In this document: piece by piece, positions 23,701 to 35,600 of the stretch
Layout: each line of letters begins with the position of its first letter
Position numbering within the stretch: the first letter of the stretch is position 1
NCBI GenBank assembly: GCA_963978905.1
Contig: OZ022259.1
Coordinates: 29,799,994 to 29,863,993, forward strand
Source of the DNA: Trichostrongylus colubriformis
Taxonomy: Eukaryota > Nematoda > Chromadorea > Rhabditida > Trichostrongylidae
DNA length: 64,000 nt
Direction of reading: 5' to 3'
Notes under the pieces: generated by a model
The model's database searches: none
Seen by the model: the letters and a program-made list of their open reading frames with translations, nothing else
What the model was told of the DNA's origin: nothing
Made by a program: the position numbers and the translations under genes

Positions 23701-26700
23701 ATTTTATTTCATTTCAACATGTCTGACAAAATCACTGTGCATTTGATTCCGTCAATTGAACCATTTAGCGTAAAATCGATGATAGGAAATTCGTGAGAAA
23801 AAATCATAAACATGGAGCACTGCTAGAGTGTGGTATTTCTTGGGTGACGGTTGGGACACACGAATCTAGGCCGCGACCCTGTGACAGCTTATGCCCTTTG
23901 CCCTGTGACATGATAATTCAGACAATTTGACTATACAACGAAACAGACTTGCAAGGAGGACACGATTTACATGAACAAATTGTCTGAATTATTTAAGGCT
24001 TAGGTCAAAGGCCACTGGCTGTTACAGGGTCACGGCCTAGATTCGTGTGTCCCAACATACACCCGTATTTCTTGACACACCCAATGGAAGACGTACCTCG
24101 AAATATCGCATTCGTTCCTTTCGTTCGATGTTTCCTAGACGCTTGATCTGATGTATTAAGCGCTCGTTTTCCCTCTTCAACCGACGCTCACGTACCAAAA
24201 GCTGGAACATCAGTCCTTCGAATATATCTGTGAATCAAAGCCATACGAGGAAGAAATACCTCAGCTTTGTCTCTTACATCAGTCCCTATATCACCATACA
24301 CTTCCAGTTTGAGCTTCAGCTCCAGGATTTTCGCTTGTAAACTGCTGATACTGAAAGAGTCATCTTTCCCCTCAATCTCTACGATTCGCACTCTCTTCAG
24401 GAGGCAGGAAAAAAGAACAAGAAAAGAGTAACGATGGACAATTACTAAAAAACGAAAGCTTGAGAAGGCAGCATATGATGTACCTTTCCCCGTTCGCGTC
24501 ATCACTAATGTCGAGGTCATCCCTTGATTGGTCCGGGCTGGCAAGCTCATTTGAATCTTCGTCATCTAACTCTATTACAAGACAACGTTCCAGCCGCCGT
24601 CTTTCTCCATCAAGTTCCGTTTGTATCTAAAAATCTATGCAATAACTACCAATAAAGGAGCTCGAAAATTGAAAAAATACCTTATAATTAGTGTTGACTC
24701 CTTCTTTCCATTTCTTTCTATATTTCGCGACGTCGGAATTTAGCTGATAATTTTGAGTCTTTAAGGTACCGAACAGCACTTTGATATCTTGTTGCTTCGC
24801 GTCCTGAAAATAGCAAATCTTTTACAAGTATCACTGAACAGTACCTACTACTTCGTCCCAACAGAACAGGGAAAAAAGGCGCTGTATTTTCATCAACTGA
24901 ATAATGATAACTGAATAATGATGGGGACTATGTGGATGCACTAGTGCTTCCTTTCGTTATTGAAACGTGATGGTTGACGTTATTTGGATTGTTAGCACCA
25001 GTATTTAAGAGGTTTGAGACTGGCATGGAGTTATTACACAATATGTGTTGCACGCATTATGCGGTGGAGTGTAGAAGGGGTTCATTTCAAATCGCTTTCA
25101 GCATAGATCGGGCCTGTTTTGCATAACTACATTTTCAAGTTATGTGCAGCATGCAGTACTGCGCGCTACCAAACTGTCAATATATTCAGCTCGATATAGA
25201 TAACGTTATTACACACATTTTTTCGATGGCATACCAGTATACCATAATTTAACTATACACGTACTACGTGCTTTAATGCACACGGATGCCACGACATTCA
25301 AAAACATTTGTATAATAACGTATCTATATCGAACTGAATATATTGACCAAATGTAATACTGGTACAAAAATCTGAGAATAAGAACAAGCACAGATTTAGA
25401 AAAAAACAAGAGAGCCGCACAATTTACTCAAAAATAATATTCCCTGGGAGCGTGCACCAAGTACCCCTACTAGTACGACACACATTCCCTTTTGTTATTA
25501 GTAATACTTGCAGTAGACTACTCCTCATCAATCGTTATCAGTTCTGTTTCTCACCACTGATGTCCACGTACCAGATCTCATAATACTCTGTGAAATAAGG
25601 TTTCCATATTAGCTGGGTACGTGGGGAATGAATAGGCGGTTTACACACACATGAGACACTCAGTCGCTTATATCAGCAGGATGTAGAAAATTGCTATTAA
25701 CCTTGATCTAAGTCCACCGTCAGACCTTGCGATTTTGTGGCGCCGAACTTTCGCACACCACACTACGACCTTGAGATTGTGCAATGCCGCGAATTCGCGT
25801 GCGAAAGTGCGACGCCGCAAAATTGCAAAGTCTGACGGCGGCCTAAAGGAAAAGGAAGCACCCGCAGCACCATAACCATAACCACTTCTCACCTGCTTAC
25901 TATGTGCAGCAAGCGATTGCTCGAACTCCATCCGCAGCATATCGGATTCCGTCCTCATCTGAACGACAGGTTATCGAGAGCAGTTAATCAAGTGTGCATC
26001 AGGCAACCACCATTATTTAATGCTACATTCAAGGAGCATAAAATGTCAGTGAACGTTTGAGGTAATATTTCAATGCGTATGAAAAAAATACTGAAGGATG
26101 ACTCAATTTCATGAAAAATTGTTTTCAAAAGTCATCGGATCTTGTTCTTGTAAGACCGAGTGGAACAGGACTGAAAACTGTAGAGCCCCACAACAGCCAG
26201 AAAATGCACCGCTAGTGCTCCTTGCTACGTAAAATAGTTACCTTAGATTTGATAAATCACATTCCCAATGACACCTATTATTGACGGATATGGATATTAA
26301 TTTCAGAAAACGTCAGGTTTATGATCAAACACCCATTCTAAAAGTATAGCTCAAGCTGGATAATGCTGGACAAAAAATTGGATACCTGATTCAAATCTCT
26401 AGTTATCTGTTCACATAGAGAACGCATTTTTCGCATGGACTGATGTTCGTCCGCCTAAATTGGTGTAAGCATAACAACCTCAAAACCTTTTTGAACATTT
26501 CAATGTTGAACGCACCTTCATTTCTTCTACCTTCTGCAGCATTTCCTGCCGCAGCAGATCACGCTCTTCAGTTACAGCCTCGTAATCGCTTCTAAATCGA
26601 TGCATCCATTTTACATTAGGTTGTTCGAAAAGCTCTCAGCGCTTTTTGTTATAATTTGCTGTACATTCATTGATTAAAAACTCATTCTCTCTTGCGTCTC

Positions 26701-29700
26701 AGTAGTACATGCTGGAGAGAAATTTTGCACTATATGATGGTATAATCGCCGTTTGTATAAATCAACCAGGTGTGGGGGTACAATAGTGTTGGAGAAAGCA
26801 CCGTGCGACAATGGCCCAACGAATTGAGATTTCAGAATTAGAGATGAACCTCGTAACGGTGGAGCTTACCTGACGAGGATCTAAAGGCGTTTTTGGAAGC
26901 TGACTTCCACAGACAGTAAAGCTAGGCATTGGCAAATCCACTGTTGCGAATGGTATGAAACGCATTGGGAAGGTGAAAAACTTGACAAGTGAGGGCTCCA
27001 AAATTTGAGTGACCGGCAGAAATTGGCACGTCTCAAGGTTTCTTCTTCACTGCTTTTGCGCAACAAAACGATCCCTTTCTGGAGCGAATTGTAACTTGCG
27101 ATGAGAAGTGGATCATGTAGGATAACAGTAGAATTTCCGAACAGTGGTTGGATGCCGACGAACCACCCAGGCGATTTCCAAAGCCGAATCCTCACGAAAA
27201 AAGATTGTAGTGTCATGGTCATCGGCCGATGTGATCGACTATGACTTTTTGTCACCAGGTTAAACCATCACAGGAGTTCTACTGTGAGAAATCGACGAAT
27301 GTACCGAAAATTGCGTCAGCTGCAGTCAGCACTCGTCAACAGAATCTTTTGCATGACAACGTTCGCCCACGCTTTCACATCACTATCCATAAATTGAACG
27401 AATCAGGGAACGAAGATCTACGTGACCTGCCATATTTTCCAAACCTTTCACCAACCGACTATCACCTTCTCAAACATTTTCAGAACTTCTCTGCTGGAAA
27501 ATACTTCATCAACCAGGACCCAGCGAAAAAGCTTTCGTAGACTTCGTGGACTCAGTTTTTTCTTTGCTGAGATTTATCGATTGGTATCACATCGGCAAAA
27601 GTGTGCTGATTTTAACGGTGCTTATTTCGATTGAATCCGATGAGCATTGAAAAGGTTGAGATCATTTAAAGTGAAACATCAAAACGCTGAGAACTTCCTG
27701 GACAACCCAATACACAACACTTGAATGTCTATCACTGGATATCAATTATCACATATAAAAAACTAATTCGAGAGTGGTTACTTCTAGGACAAACCTGAGC
27801 CTCCTGCACTCATCAATAACCACAGAATAGAAAGCAACCAGGTTTTGGTACTCGGTACTTTGCATAATCTGCGCAGATGAGCTGTACGCAGACTGTAATA
27901 GAATCGAATACAAGTAAAACTGAACAAAAGTTAACTGGAAATGTGGAACACTCGCTGACCTTCAATTCACATCCCATCCGCACACTATCTTCAACAAACT
28001 TCTGTATGCGCTCATTCAACTCGTGAATTTCCTGCAGTCGCTTTGCCGCTAATTCAGCATTCAACTCACTCTCCGCACGCAGTTCTTCTAGCTAAATGGA
28101 GAAATTTACGAGTGAAAACCGATTAAAAATGGGTTTAAAGTATAGCACCTGAGAGTCGCTCATTCCTCCACCGTTCGATACGCCATTCATCATCTTTGCA
28201 TTCGGTCGCACCTCACAATGAGTTGTGTTGTCCTGTAAAGCAATTACAAACACTGTGATTTTGTGAGATCAGTGAATGAAGTTTTTAGCTGAAGTCAGCA
28301 ATAACAAAATTATGATAAAGGCAACAATAACCAATTAGCAGCAAAGCTCAAAATGCGAATAGATAAAGCTACTACCAATTAATCTATCGCTAGTGAAATG
28401 AAGATAAAAGATAAAAACTCCACGATGAAAAAGTTGGGGAGCTTAGTATCAGCAGTTTTGCACCAGCTGTCACGTCATGTGTCATGCATTCAATAAATAA
28501 ACAAATAAATAAATAATAAAAAATAGCTCTGAGTGTTGCGCTAAGAGGAGAGCAATCGTCAAAGGAAGCCTTCTCACGATTTAACCAATTATGCGGGCAG
28601 TTTCTTTCTGTCCGCTCTACGTCTCGCTCAGCACTAGCGACCACCCATAGGAAACTTTTTGCGTATTCTAATGAAACAAAGTGATGTTATTGAAGTAATC
28701 AGAAACTGATGGTTACCATTATTTATCATTTATTTGAACGATGTGGAAGTGATGGTATTTAGTGGAAAAACACCCAGTATTTTTATACTGTGCGAAACAT
28801 CAAAACATCAACACAGGCCAACAATGAGGAATCCTTTCCACAGCACATGTAACCACACATTACTTCGAACAATGACATCACTCCGTCCCAACTACTCCAT
28901 GACTGCCAGCGTCGAGACATAAAAGGATGTTACTGGAGGGACCAGATTTCTTCCACATATACTGTTAACTATGTTCTTTCTCTTTTCTCGGTGGCGGAAT
29001 AGTGGGTGTAGCTCCATTGGTACAAAAACACCAACAGCTTCCATTGTTTTGACCTACTCAACTTGGAGAGTTGTTATGCGAAGCACTGAGGTCATTAGAT
29101 CAGAAACAAAAGAGGAGTTGTTCACAGAATGATGCAAAAACAACTCAGCGACCGGACATTTGCAGGAAAAAATGTTCAAAAAAGAAACGAGTTTGGTAAG
29201 CTTAACTGGATTCTTTTCCACTTGAAAACAGGCCTATGTAGAGATTACTCTACAACCATTTCCCATATAACTGCTCATTACAATGAACGTTAAGATCATT
29301 GTTTACCATGGTAGTGATATGTGCTTATCTTGTATTGTATAAAAGGAATGTGCGGTGTGGTTATTCACTCATTCGTCTCCTCTTCCTGCACCGTGAGGTC
29401 CACAATAAACTCTTCTGAAGACCCGCGGGGCCCATAAACGACACAAGGAGCCAGCCCTTACAGCCTAGCTGATTTTTCCAGACTTGTCAAAAGAAATGCA
29501 TTTCGACCATTCAGCCATATCGTTACAACTATCAAATGTAAGCAACGAAACCCACTGTCATGCCCTTGGTTTCGGACGATAGATCACTCATTCGAAAAAT
29601 CTTTACCGAGAATTCTAATGAAGGGGAAACCTAACGAGTTCCGACTCACAGTACCAGCTACTTGTGTGCGAAAAGACAAATGATGGTTATATTTCACAAA

Positions 29701-31876
29701 GGCATACAAGCAATAATTCATGTCCAACTTGCTTAGCGCTTCCCACTCATAATCCTAACTATCCTCCGCTTTCTTTATGTCATAAAATGTTACCGTCCAC
29801 ATTCCCGTTTAGCCAGCTCGGACGTAAACAAGTCAAGTTTAAAAACAGCTTCATTTGCGTAACATTTGAATCCAGTGTAACACCTTTAGTACTACTTTCC
29901 GTAAGGTTCTCTCCGAGAATCCTGCTAGTAGGACATAAAAAGGAAATTTAAAAAAATGTATTCACCTTAGCGAGAGTATACAGCTTATAATCCAGCTTGT
30001 TCGCTAGCCGTTGAGCCTTATCGAGATCAAACTTTGCCTCCTCCAATTCTCTCGACAGTTCTTCGTTACGAGTAGTTAGCAGCGTGATTTGGTCCTCACA
30101 TTCTTTTAACTACAATGCATTCGGTTGAAGATGACTGCAAGGATAACTTCAAGAAGGTGATCTCACCTTAATACTCGACCGTGCATATTTTTGTTGAGCA
30201 CGATTTATTTCTCTTTGCAGGCGACTATTCTCCTCCGTTAACCGCTCGTTTTCTACAACTACACTATGGAAGGCTTCATCGCGGCTTTCGCCCGCTAAGG
30301 ATGACGCTGAAAACAACTCATATTCGAAAAATATAGGCTGCAGACTGTGCCCCATCAAATGAGCATGAACGAAAGCCGTGCATATTCTGAAACCACTCAT
30401 GGAGAATTTCTTAAGATTCTTAAAAGAAATTGGACATTCTACATGAGATCAGATCAGTGAAAAAGCGAAGGTTCGAAACACTACCAGAAAAGGTAGCTGA
30501 GAGAGAAGAAAACCTCAACGCTTTTTGAAGATCATTAGCAGGAAAGGACTGCAAAGTAGTATAATCACTTACATTCGAAGAAACCGATCAGCTTCTTACT
30601 GAACGCACGATGATGTTCCGACTTTCGAGCAAGTTGCTGCATAACCTTCTCAAAGAGTCGAACACTGGAAGCGTTTTATTGAGTTACGATTATGCATGAG
30701 CAACAAGAATGTAACGTATCCATATGCTTGGTAAGCACCTCTGCTGCACTCGTTTGTCGTAGACGTGTTCTCCCTGAACACCTTCCATTTGTACAATTTC
30801 GTCCAAGAAATCGCCCGTAGAAGCTTCATCATTGTTTTCTAACAACTCTTCAACTTCCTCAGACGATGCGCCACGTAACGCTATGAGCCGTAATTGTTCG
30901 TCCAACTTAAAATAGGCAGTTAACAATTCTGAGAGAATACAATCTTTTTGCGAATGGGAGATACGCTTTGACCTCTTCCCACCACGCTTGCAACCTGTGA
31001 ACTGTAGGTATTTGAATCCTATAAAATGACGTGCACACTGCAGTGGCTTTCTGAAATACCAGTGACCAATCTTCCTGCACTGATTCCTTACAGACATGCA
31101 CTGAGACAGCCGCTATACCCGTAGCATGCGAGCTTTTATCAGGGGAGTTTCACCCCGCTGAGCCATTTTTCGAAATTTCATTCGACTAACATCTCCTTTC
31201 CCTGACCGATAATCAGAGATAGCAAATCACTTAATCACTTTGCAAGAATTTATGGAATATGGCGCAGAAGCGATTCGCCCACACCGGAGCTCCTTCCCTT
31301 TCCATACTAGAGTAGAATCCTTCTTCAATGCTCAATATTGCTTCTTTGCATCCGTATTTTATTGGTTTGTTACAAATGTTACAAATGATTTCGCAGATCA
31401 ACAAGAGCTGAACCTAAAATGTCTAGCCCCCCACCCACAGCACCAAATCATTTCCTCACAAATTAGGACAAAAACCGCCACTAACGTTGTTCCAATGCCG
31501 ATTTATCGTACAGCTAGTGTTCTCGTCCGTCATTTGCCGTTGTCGAAGCCGCTCGATCTCCCTTTCCTTCGTTTTCAGTTGTTTGTTCTTGTGACGGAGA
31601 GCTTCAGAGAGTTTGTAAGCTTGCACCTTTGTCTTCTTCTCGTCAATGTCGTTCTAAAATTCAGTAATCCATGATCTCTTTCTCTCTACTTTAGTTCTTC
31701 GAAATTTTCCGAGGCAAGGAATTGATACTCACAACGCCAGTGACGGACAAAAGTCGTACAGTTTCGAAGGCGACCAGACGCCTCTTCTTTGCCGCAATTT
31801 CCTGATCGTCGGAAACTGAATGCGAGTCGTCCTGATCCGATCCATCACTGTTGTCTGATAGGGATCGCTTCGACAT
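20777..31876 (-). CDS. rfp-1: BRE1/RNF20/RNF40-type RING E3 ubiquitin ligase for histone H2B
   Basis: The exons, 5' to 3' on the minus strand, are 31876-31733, 31653-31486, 30905-30739, 30664-30573, 30306-30167, 30109-29966, 28232-28149, 28091-27960, (27808-27795), 26591-26516, 26454-26386, 25958-25893, 24803-24681, 24626-24484, 24392-24260, 24201-24097, 23602-23483, 23426-23295, 23186-23059, 21509-21392, 21327-21166, 21065-20971 and 20858-20777. Phases agree at every junction if the 14-base exon is used, giving about 878 residues; family members run about 840-1000. The N-terminus has an acidic/serine-rich head with KKRR. BRE1-like [11 protein letters not shown] and INRHWNN segments follow, then a long coiled coil. 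The last two exons form a C3HC4 [17 protein letters not shown] and CPKC, ending [14 protein letters not shown]1 with its E2 monoubiquitinates H2B in the nucleus. Exon 1 follows TATTGCAG directly, suggesting a trans-splice site. The 21166-21327 acceptor is atypical. Confidence 0.93.
21800..22000. repeat. Dispersed repeat fragment in a BRE1 intron
   Basis: The segment contains GGGAATCTCTGAAAGATGTC, GGCGAAATCC and GCCTCTGAGCTGTGG, closely resembling about 9515-9640. No coding content is credible. Confidence 0.4.
22330..22794. mobile_element. MITE with TTTAAAGG(A/-)ACC...GGTGTCTTTAAA ends in a BRE1 intron
   Basis: The left end TTTAAAGGAACCGGAAGGGG and the inverse of the right end, TTTAAAGACACCAGAAGGGG, are near-identical terminal inverted repeats. 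The element lies in the long intron between exons 21392-21509 and 23059-23186. Related copies are at 36299-36730 and 17715-18130; a fragment is at 2965-3164. Confidence 0.75.
23850..24056. mobile_element. Fold-back MITE with GTTGGGACACACGAATC ends in a BRE1 intron
   Basis: GTTGGGACACACGAATCTAG near the left edge and CTAGATTCGTGTGTCCCAAC at the right edge are perfect inverses. Further inverted homology follows (GACCCTGTGACAG, TCAGACAATTTG). The element lies between BRE1 exons at 23602 and 24097. Confidence 0.8.
25171..25355. repeat. AT-rich fold-back repeat in a BRE1 intron
   Basis: The left arm contains GTCAATATATTCAG and CGATATAGATAACGTTAT. Their inverses, diverged, lie near 25315-25350. 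No coding content. Confidence 0.65.
25709..25848. repeat. Short inverted repeat with GCCGTCAGAC ends in a BRE1 intron
   Basis: GTCAGACCTTGCGATTTTG on the left pairs with CAAAATTGCAAAGTCTGAC on the right. Similar ends appear near 39525-39560 and 42265-42290 in TRMT44 introns. Confidence 0.55.
26616..27712 (+). mobile_element. Degenerate mariner element inserted in a BRE1 intron
   Basis: The terminal inverted repeats are TTAGGTTGTTCGAAAAGCTC (left) and, at the right, AACGCTGAGAACTTCCTGGA followed by CAACCCAA and TA. The plus-strand body preserves mariner transposase fragments in shifting frames. These include [14 protein letters not shown] codons near 27140 and [11 protein letters not shown] near 27450. 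A C-terminal [18 protein letters not shown] end lies near 27590-27634. It is a dead copy. The hookworm bandit mariner is a known relative by type; the identity was not tested. The opposite-strand host gene splices around it. Confidence 0.85.
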
Positions 31877-32644
31877 CACCTGCAATACAATAATACTCAT
31901 TGAACTCACGCTTACATTAGTTCACATTTTGACATTACTGAACAGCAAACCTCATCGAAATTAGAAGAGCAGAAACGATAATATTTTGGAGCTGTCCTGT
32001 TCTTGCGTTTGCTTTCTTCCTTTCACTCAAATTATTTGCTTCTGGTGCTAAACAAATATACATGGAAGCTGAAAGGAATAGCTACGAATAACGCAATAAT
32101 TTAGAGCGGATATGCAGAAACAAGCAGTAAAAAGGTGATAAAAAACACGTAAAAAGTTACAAGAAAAAGAAGTTGAATGAACAGTTGGTGGAAGCTTATA
32201 TACTAAGGGAATCAAGTGTAACTGGGATTTACTAAGAAGTTCTTAAAATTCTTAATTTTTGCTCGCTTACAAATGGCCAGGTTAGCAAAAAAGTGAAATA
32301 ACAGAAGTGAACTTTGCTTTCAAATAACTTCAAGTTCGTTCTATATAAAATACACCGCTGCATGGGCTACAACTGATAAGAGATACAAGCCCAATGTGCA
32401 CAAGTTTACCTTGGCCACTAAATGAATCTCCACAACACTATCTATACTCAAATAGGTTGAGAACCAGTTGAAATATTGGAAACCGAGCAACGTGGGTTTG
32501 TGAAGAAGCGCCGGCATGGACGGCGAAACACGATACGCGCCGCAGGCCGCGACTCTTGCGGCGCAACTCGTTCCCCTCCGGCGAGCTCGGGCCGGGGTAT
32601 TTCGCACATGCGCTCCGCCCCGTCCTCGTATGGTCCACTAGATT
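31877..32644. promoter_or_regulatory. Divergent intergenic region with GC-rich block, probable bidirectional promoter
   Basis: The BRE1 gene starts leftward at 31876 and the RRM gene starts rightward at 32645. A trans-splice-like acceptor (reverse complement of TATTGCAG) lies at 31880-31887, three bases before the BRE1 ATG. The last ~135 bases before the RRM start (about 32505-32640) are strikingly GC-rich (GCGCCGGC, GGCCGCG, CCGGCGAGCTCGGGCCGGGG), unlike the surrounding AT-rich sequence. This could be a CpG-like promoter or a GC-rich repeat. Confidence 0.45.
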
Positions 32645-35600
32645 ATGTTCAGTAGGCGACTGTTCGTGACTGGAATTGCAAATAATGTCGGTGAAGAAGC
32701 AATACGTGCGTATTTCTCTCAGTTCGGTTCATTGTCGGAATTCACATTACCTGTGGAAAGAGAAACGGGTAAGTGTAGGGCTTCTCTATAACACTTTGCA
32801 GTTGTTATGATGCTTAATATTTTAGGTATGAACAGAGGATACGCTTACATCACTTTCTCGAGTGACAGTTCAACTACTGATTGTCTAGAGGTGTCTACGC
32901 ATAAAATTGGGGACAGGGAAGTAACAGTGACCAAATTGCCTGAGGAGGTAAGTTCAAGCGGCTTCGGAGTTAGCTTAGCCTTAGCTTCAACAAGATTTCC
33001 AAGGCTTGCTTCTAGGATAACTTGTCGAAAATGGAGGCATTGAAGTCAAGACGGCTCTTTGTGAGTTTCCTCGGTGTGGAGAGCGTTACTGAGGACTCCC
33101 TTCGACAAGCCTTTTCCGCTTACGGTTCTGTCTCGTCAGTTCATTTTGCTCGAGTACGCTTTTTCGGTTTAACTTATATTTGCGCATTTGGGCTCCCCTG
33201 TTGGTGATGATCGTAGACGTATTCAATGCGGTAGATCGGAAAATAGCGCTCAAGTGAGTGTGGACCAACGATTGATTGCGTTGCCAGTTCCATGCGTTGC
33301 GGTAAAAGCATTTTGATTTTTTGCGATTCACGCGATAATTGGATTACTGCCCTACCTCATTGTGGAACGTAGACAGACAACTGTTTTGGTTGCACCCTTG
33401 TTGCGGCGTCACGGCGCTAAGCTCGCTCGAAGTCCTCTAAGCTGCTCCATCCCAACCTAATCGTACATGGCACTGGACGATCCAATTTCCAACGTGACGT
33501 TCACGTGTTGGAAGGAGCTTGCGACCGTCGCGATAGGATAAGACAGAAGCTCTAATGTAAAGACAACCTTAGCAGTACAAAACAGATGATAGTGTTGGAA
33601 TTCGGTTGATGCCCCCAAGCAAAGACTAATTTCTAGGCTGCAGAATTCGCACGAGAACTGTTTGGAAATTTTGTGGGGCCTCAATTTTTTAGGTTGTTCG
33701 GAAAGTTCTCAGCGTTTTGTGTTACTATTTTTGTACATTCATTGCTGATTGAAAAGTAGTTCTCCCTCGCCTCTCAGTCGTACATTTCGAGGAATATCTT
33801 TTGCGCTATCTGGTGGTGTGATTGCCTCTTTACCATTGCTTGATAAGCCCTCTTTACCAAGAGTTTTGAAGCATGCTAATAAAGCAGCTTGGAACGATAT
33901 TTTTCGTCAACTACAAATTTGGTCAATCCGCAGTCCAGACAGCTCGGTAAATTAACCAAGTTTGGGGGCTCAACAGTGTTGGAGAAAGCATCGTGTGCCA
34001 ATGGTTCAAAGAATGCTAAAGATTTCAGCCTTGAAGATGAACCTCGTAGCGGTCCACCTGAGGCAATACCTGACGAGGATCTTAAGGCCTTTTTGGCAGC
34101 TGATCCATCCCAAACAGTTCGAGAGATTGCAGATAAGCCAGGCGTTGGAAAATCCATCGTTGCGGATGGTCTGCAACGCATTGGGAAGGTGAATAAACTC
34201 GGCAAGTGGGTGCCCCAAAATGTGAGTGAGTGGCAGGAATTGGCACGTCTCGAGGCTCCTTCTTCATTGCTTTTGCGCAACAGAAACGACCCGTTTTTGG
34301 AACGAGTTGTCACCTATAGTGAGAAGTGAATGTTCCGGACAGTGGTTGGATGCCGACGAACCACCGAGGCAATTTTCAAAGCCGAAACCTCTTGAAAAAA
34401 GGATCATGGTTACAGTGTGGTGGTCATCGGCTGGTGTGATCCGCTAATTTTTTTTACCAAGCCAAAATATCACAGCAGAGTTCTACTGTGAAGAAATCGA
34501 CGAATGAACAAAAAATGCTTTACTTGGAGCCAGCGCTTGTCAAAGTGTTTCATCGAGGTAATTCGATTCCATGAACACGAAAATCACACCGGTTTTCTCG
34601 AAAACGTCTGGTTCACGCGCTATGGGCTCCCAAACCATGTAATCGTTTGGCACATTTTGATCACAGATTCGAAATCAGCATCTAAAAGCGCGTCGAGTGA
34701 TATGCGTCCCATTGCAAGTGGCCACTTCGACCTGATATACTTCCTTTGACAGCTTTGTTCGACGTGTTCACACCGTTAGGATCCAACTGAGATCATCCTA
34801 GTTGTTCTAAAGAAATTTCTTACTTTCGTTTCCAGGATGAAGAAGGGAAACTCTTATATTACGCAATCGTGACCTTTGACAATCAGGAATCTGTGGAAGC
34901 ATGTTTGAAGCTGAATCATTGCATCAATGGAAGGTTGGTATTTATTAGTGATGCCATCTCGTGAGGCTCATTCTCGATACTTCCAGATCGATCGCTGTGC
35001 GAAAAGCCGTAACAAAAGAGCAGTTTAAGCTAGCTGAACAGTCGGAAAGGGAGCGTGCGCATCTGGAAGAACATGTAAGTTAATTCGCTTTTGCTCGTTA
35101 CAACAGTATTCTCTTTCAAATCTGGAACTGGAAAACTATAAGAAAATGTACTGCCCTCCAATTTAAAGCAAATGCTTGATTTGCTAAAGCTTGAATTAGA
35201 GTTTTCAATCATATTTTGCTGCTGTCGCAATGATGTGGAGAGGAAGAGGGGATGCCCTTTGTTTTCATAGAGAGATACACCTCTCCTTATTTCAGCACCC
35301 TTATTTTTCAATATTTCATTTATTACGACTCGCGTAAAAATGATTATTGGGGGTTTGATTGGACCCAAGCTCCCGTCAAGGTGGTCTAGTATCACAAGTA
35401 CTATTGATTCAGCAAAAGCACGGATATGCTGGATACAATAGAACTCGGCTAATTGCTATTCCACAGCTACCTTTACGACCATCTATGGTAAGTATTTCGT
35501 TTTGTTTCTTCGTTTTTCTCCATAAATTGATGTATCTCTCTAATTTGAGGTTCCCCACTTCTCCACACTCTCAGGCGCTGGCTACCCTTCGCAGATGGAT

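Noticed and set aside
28390..28644. Minus-strand frame in a BRE1 intron as an additional exon
   Set aside because: Neighbouring exons (28149-28232 and 29966-30109) already join in phase 0, and the segment has no suitable acceptor-donor pair.
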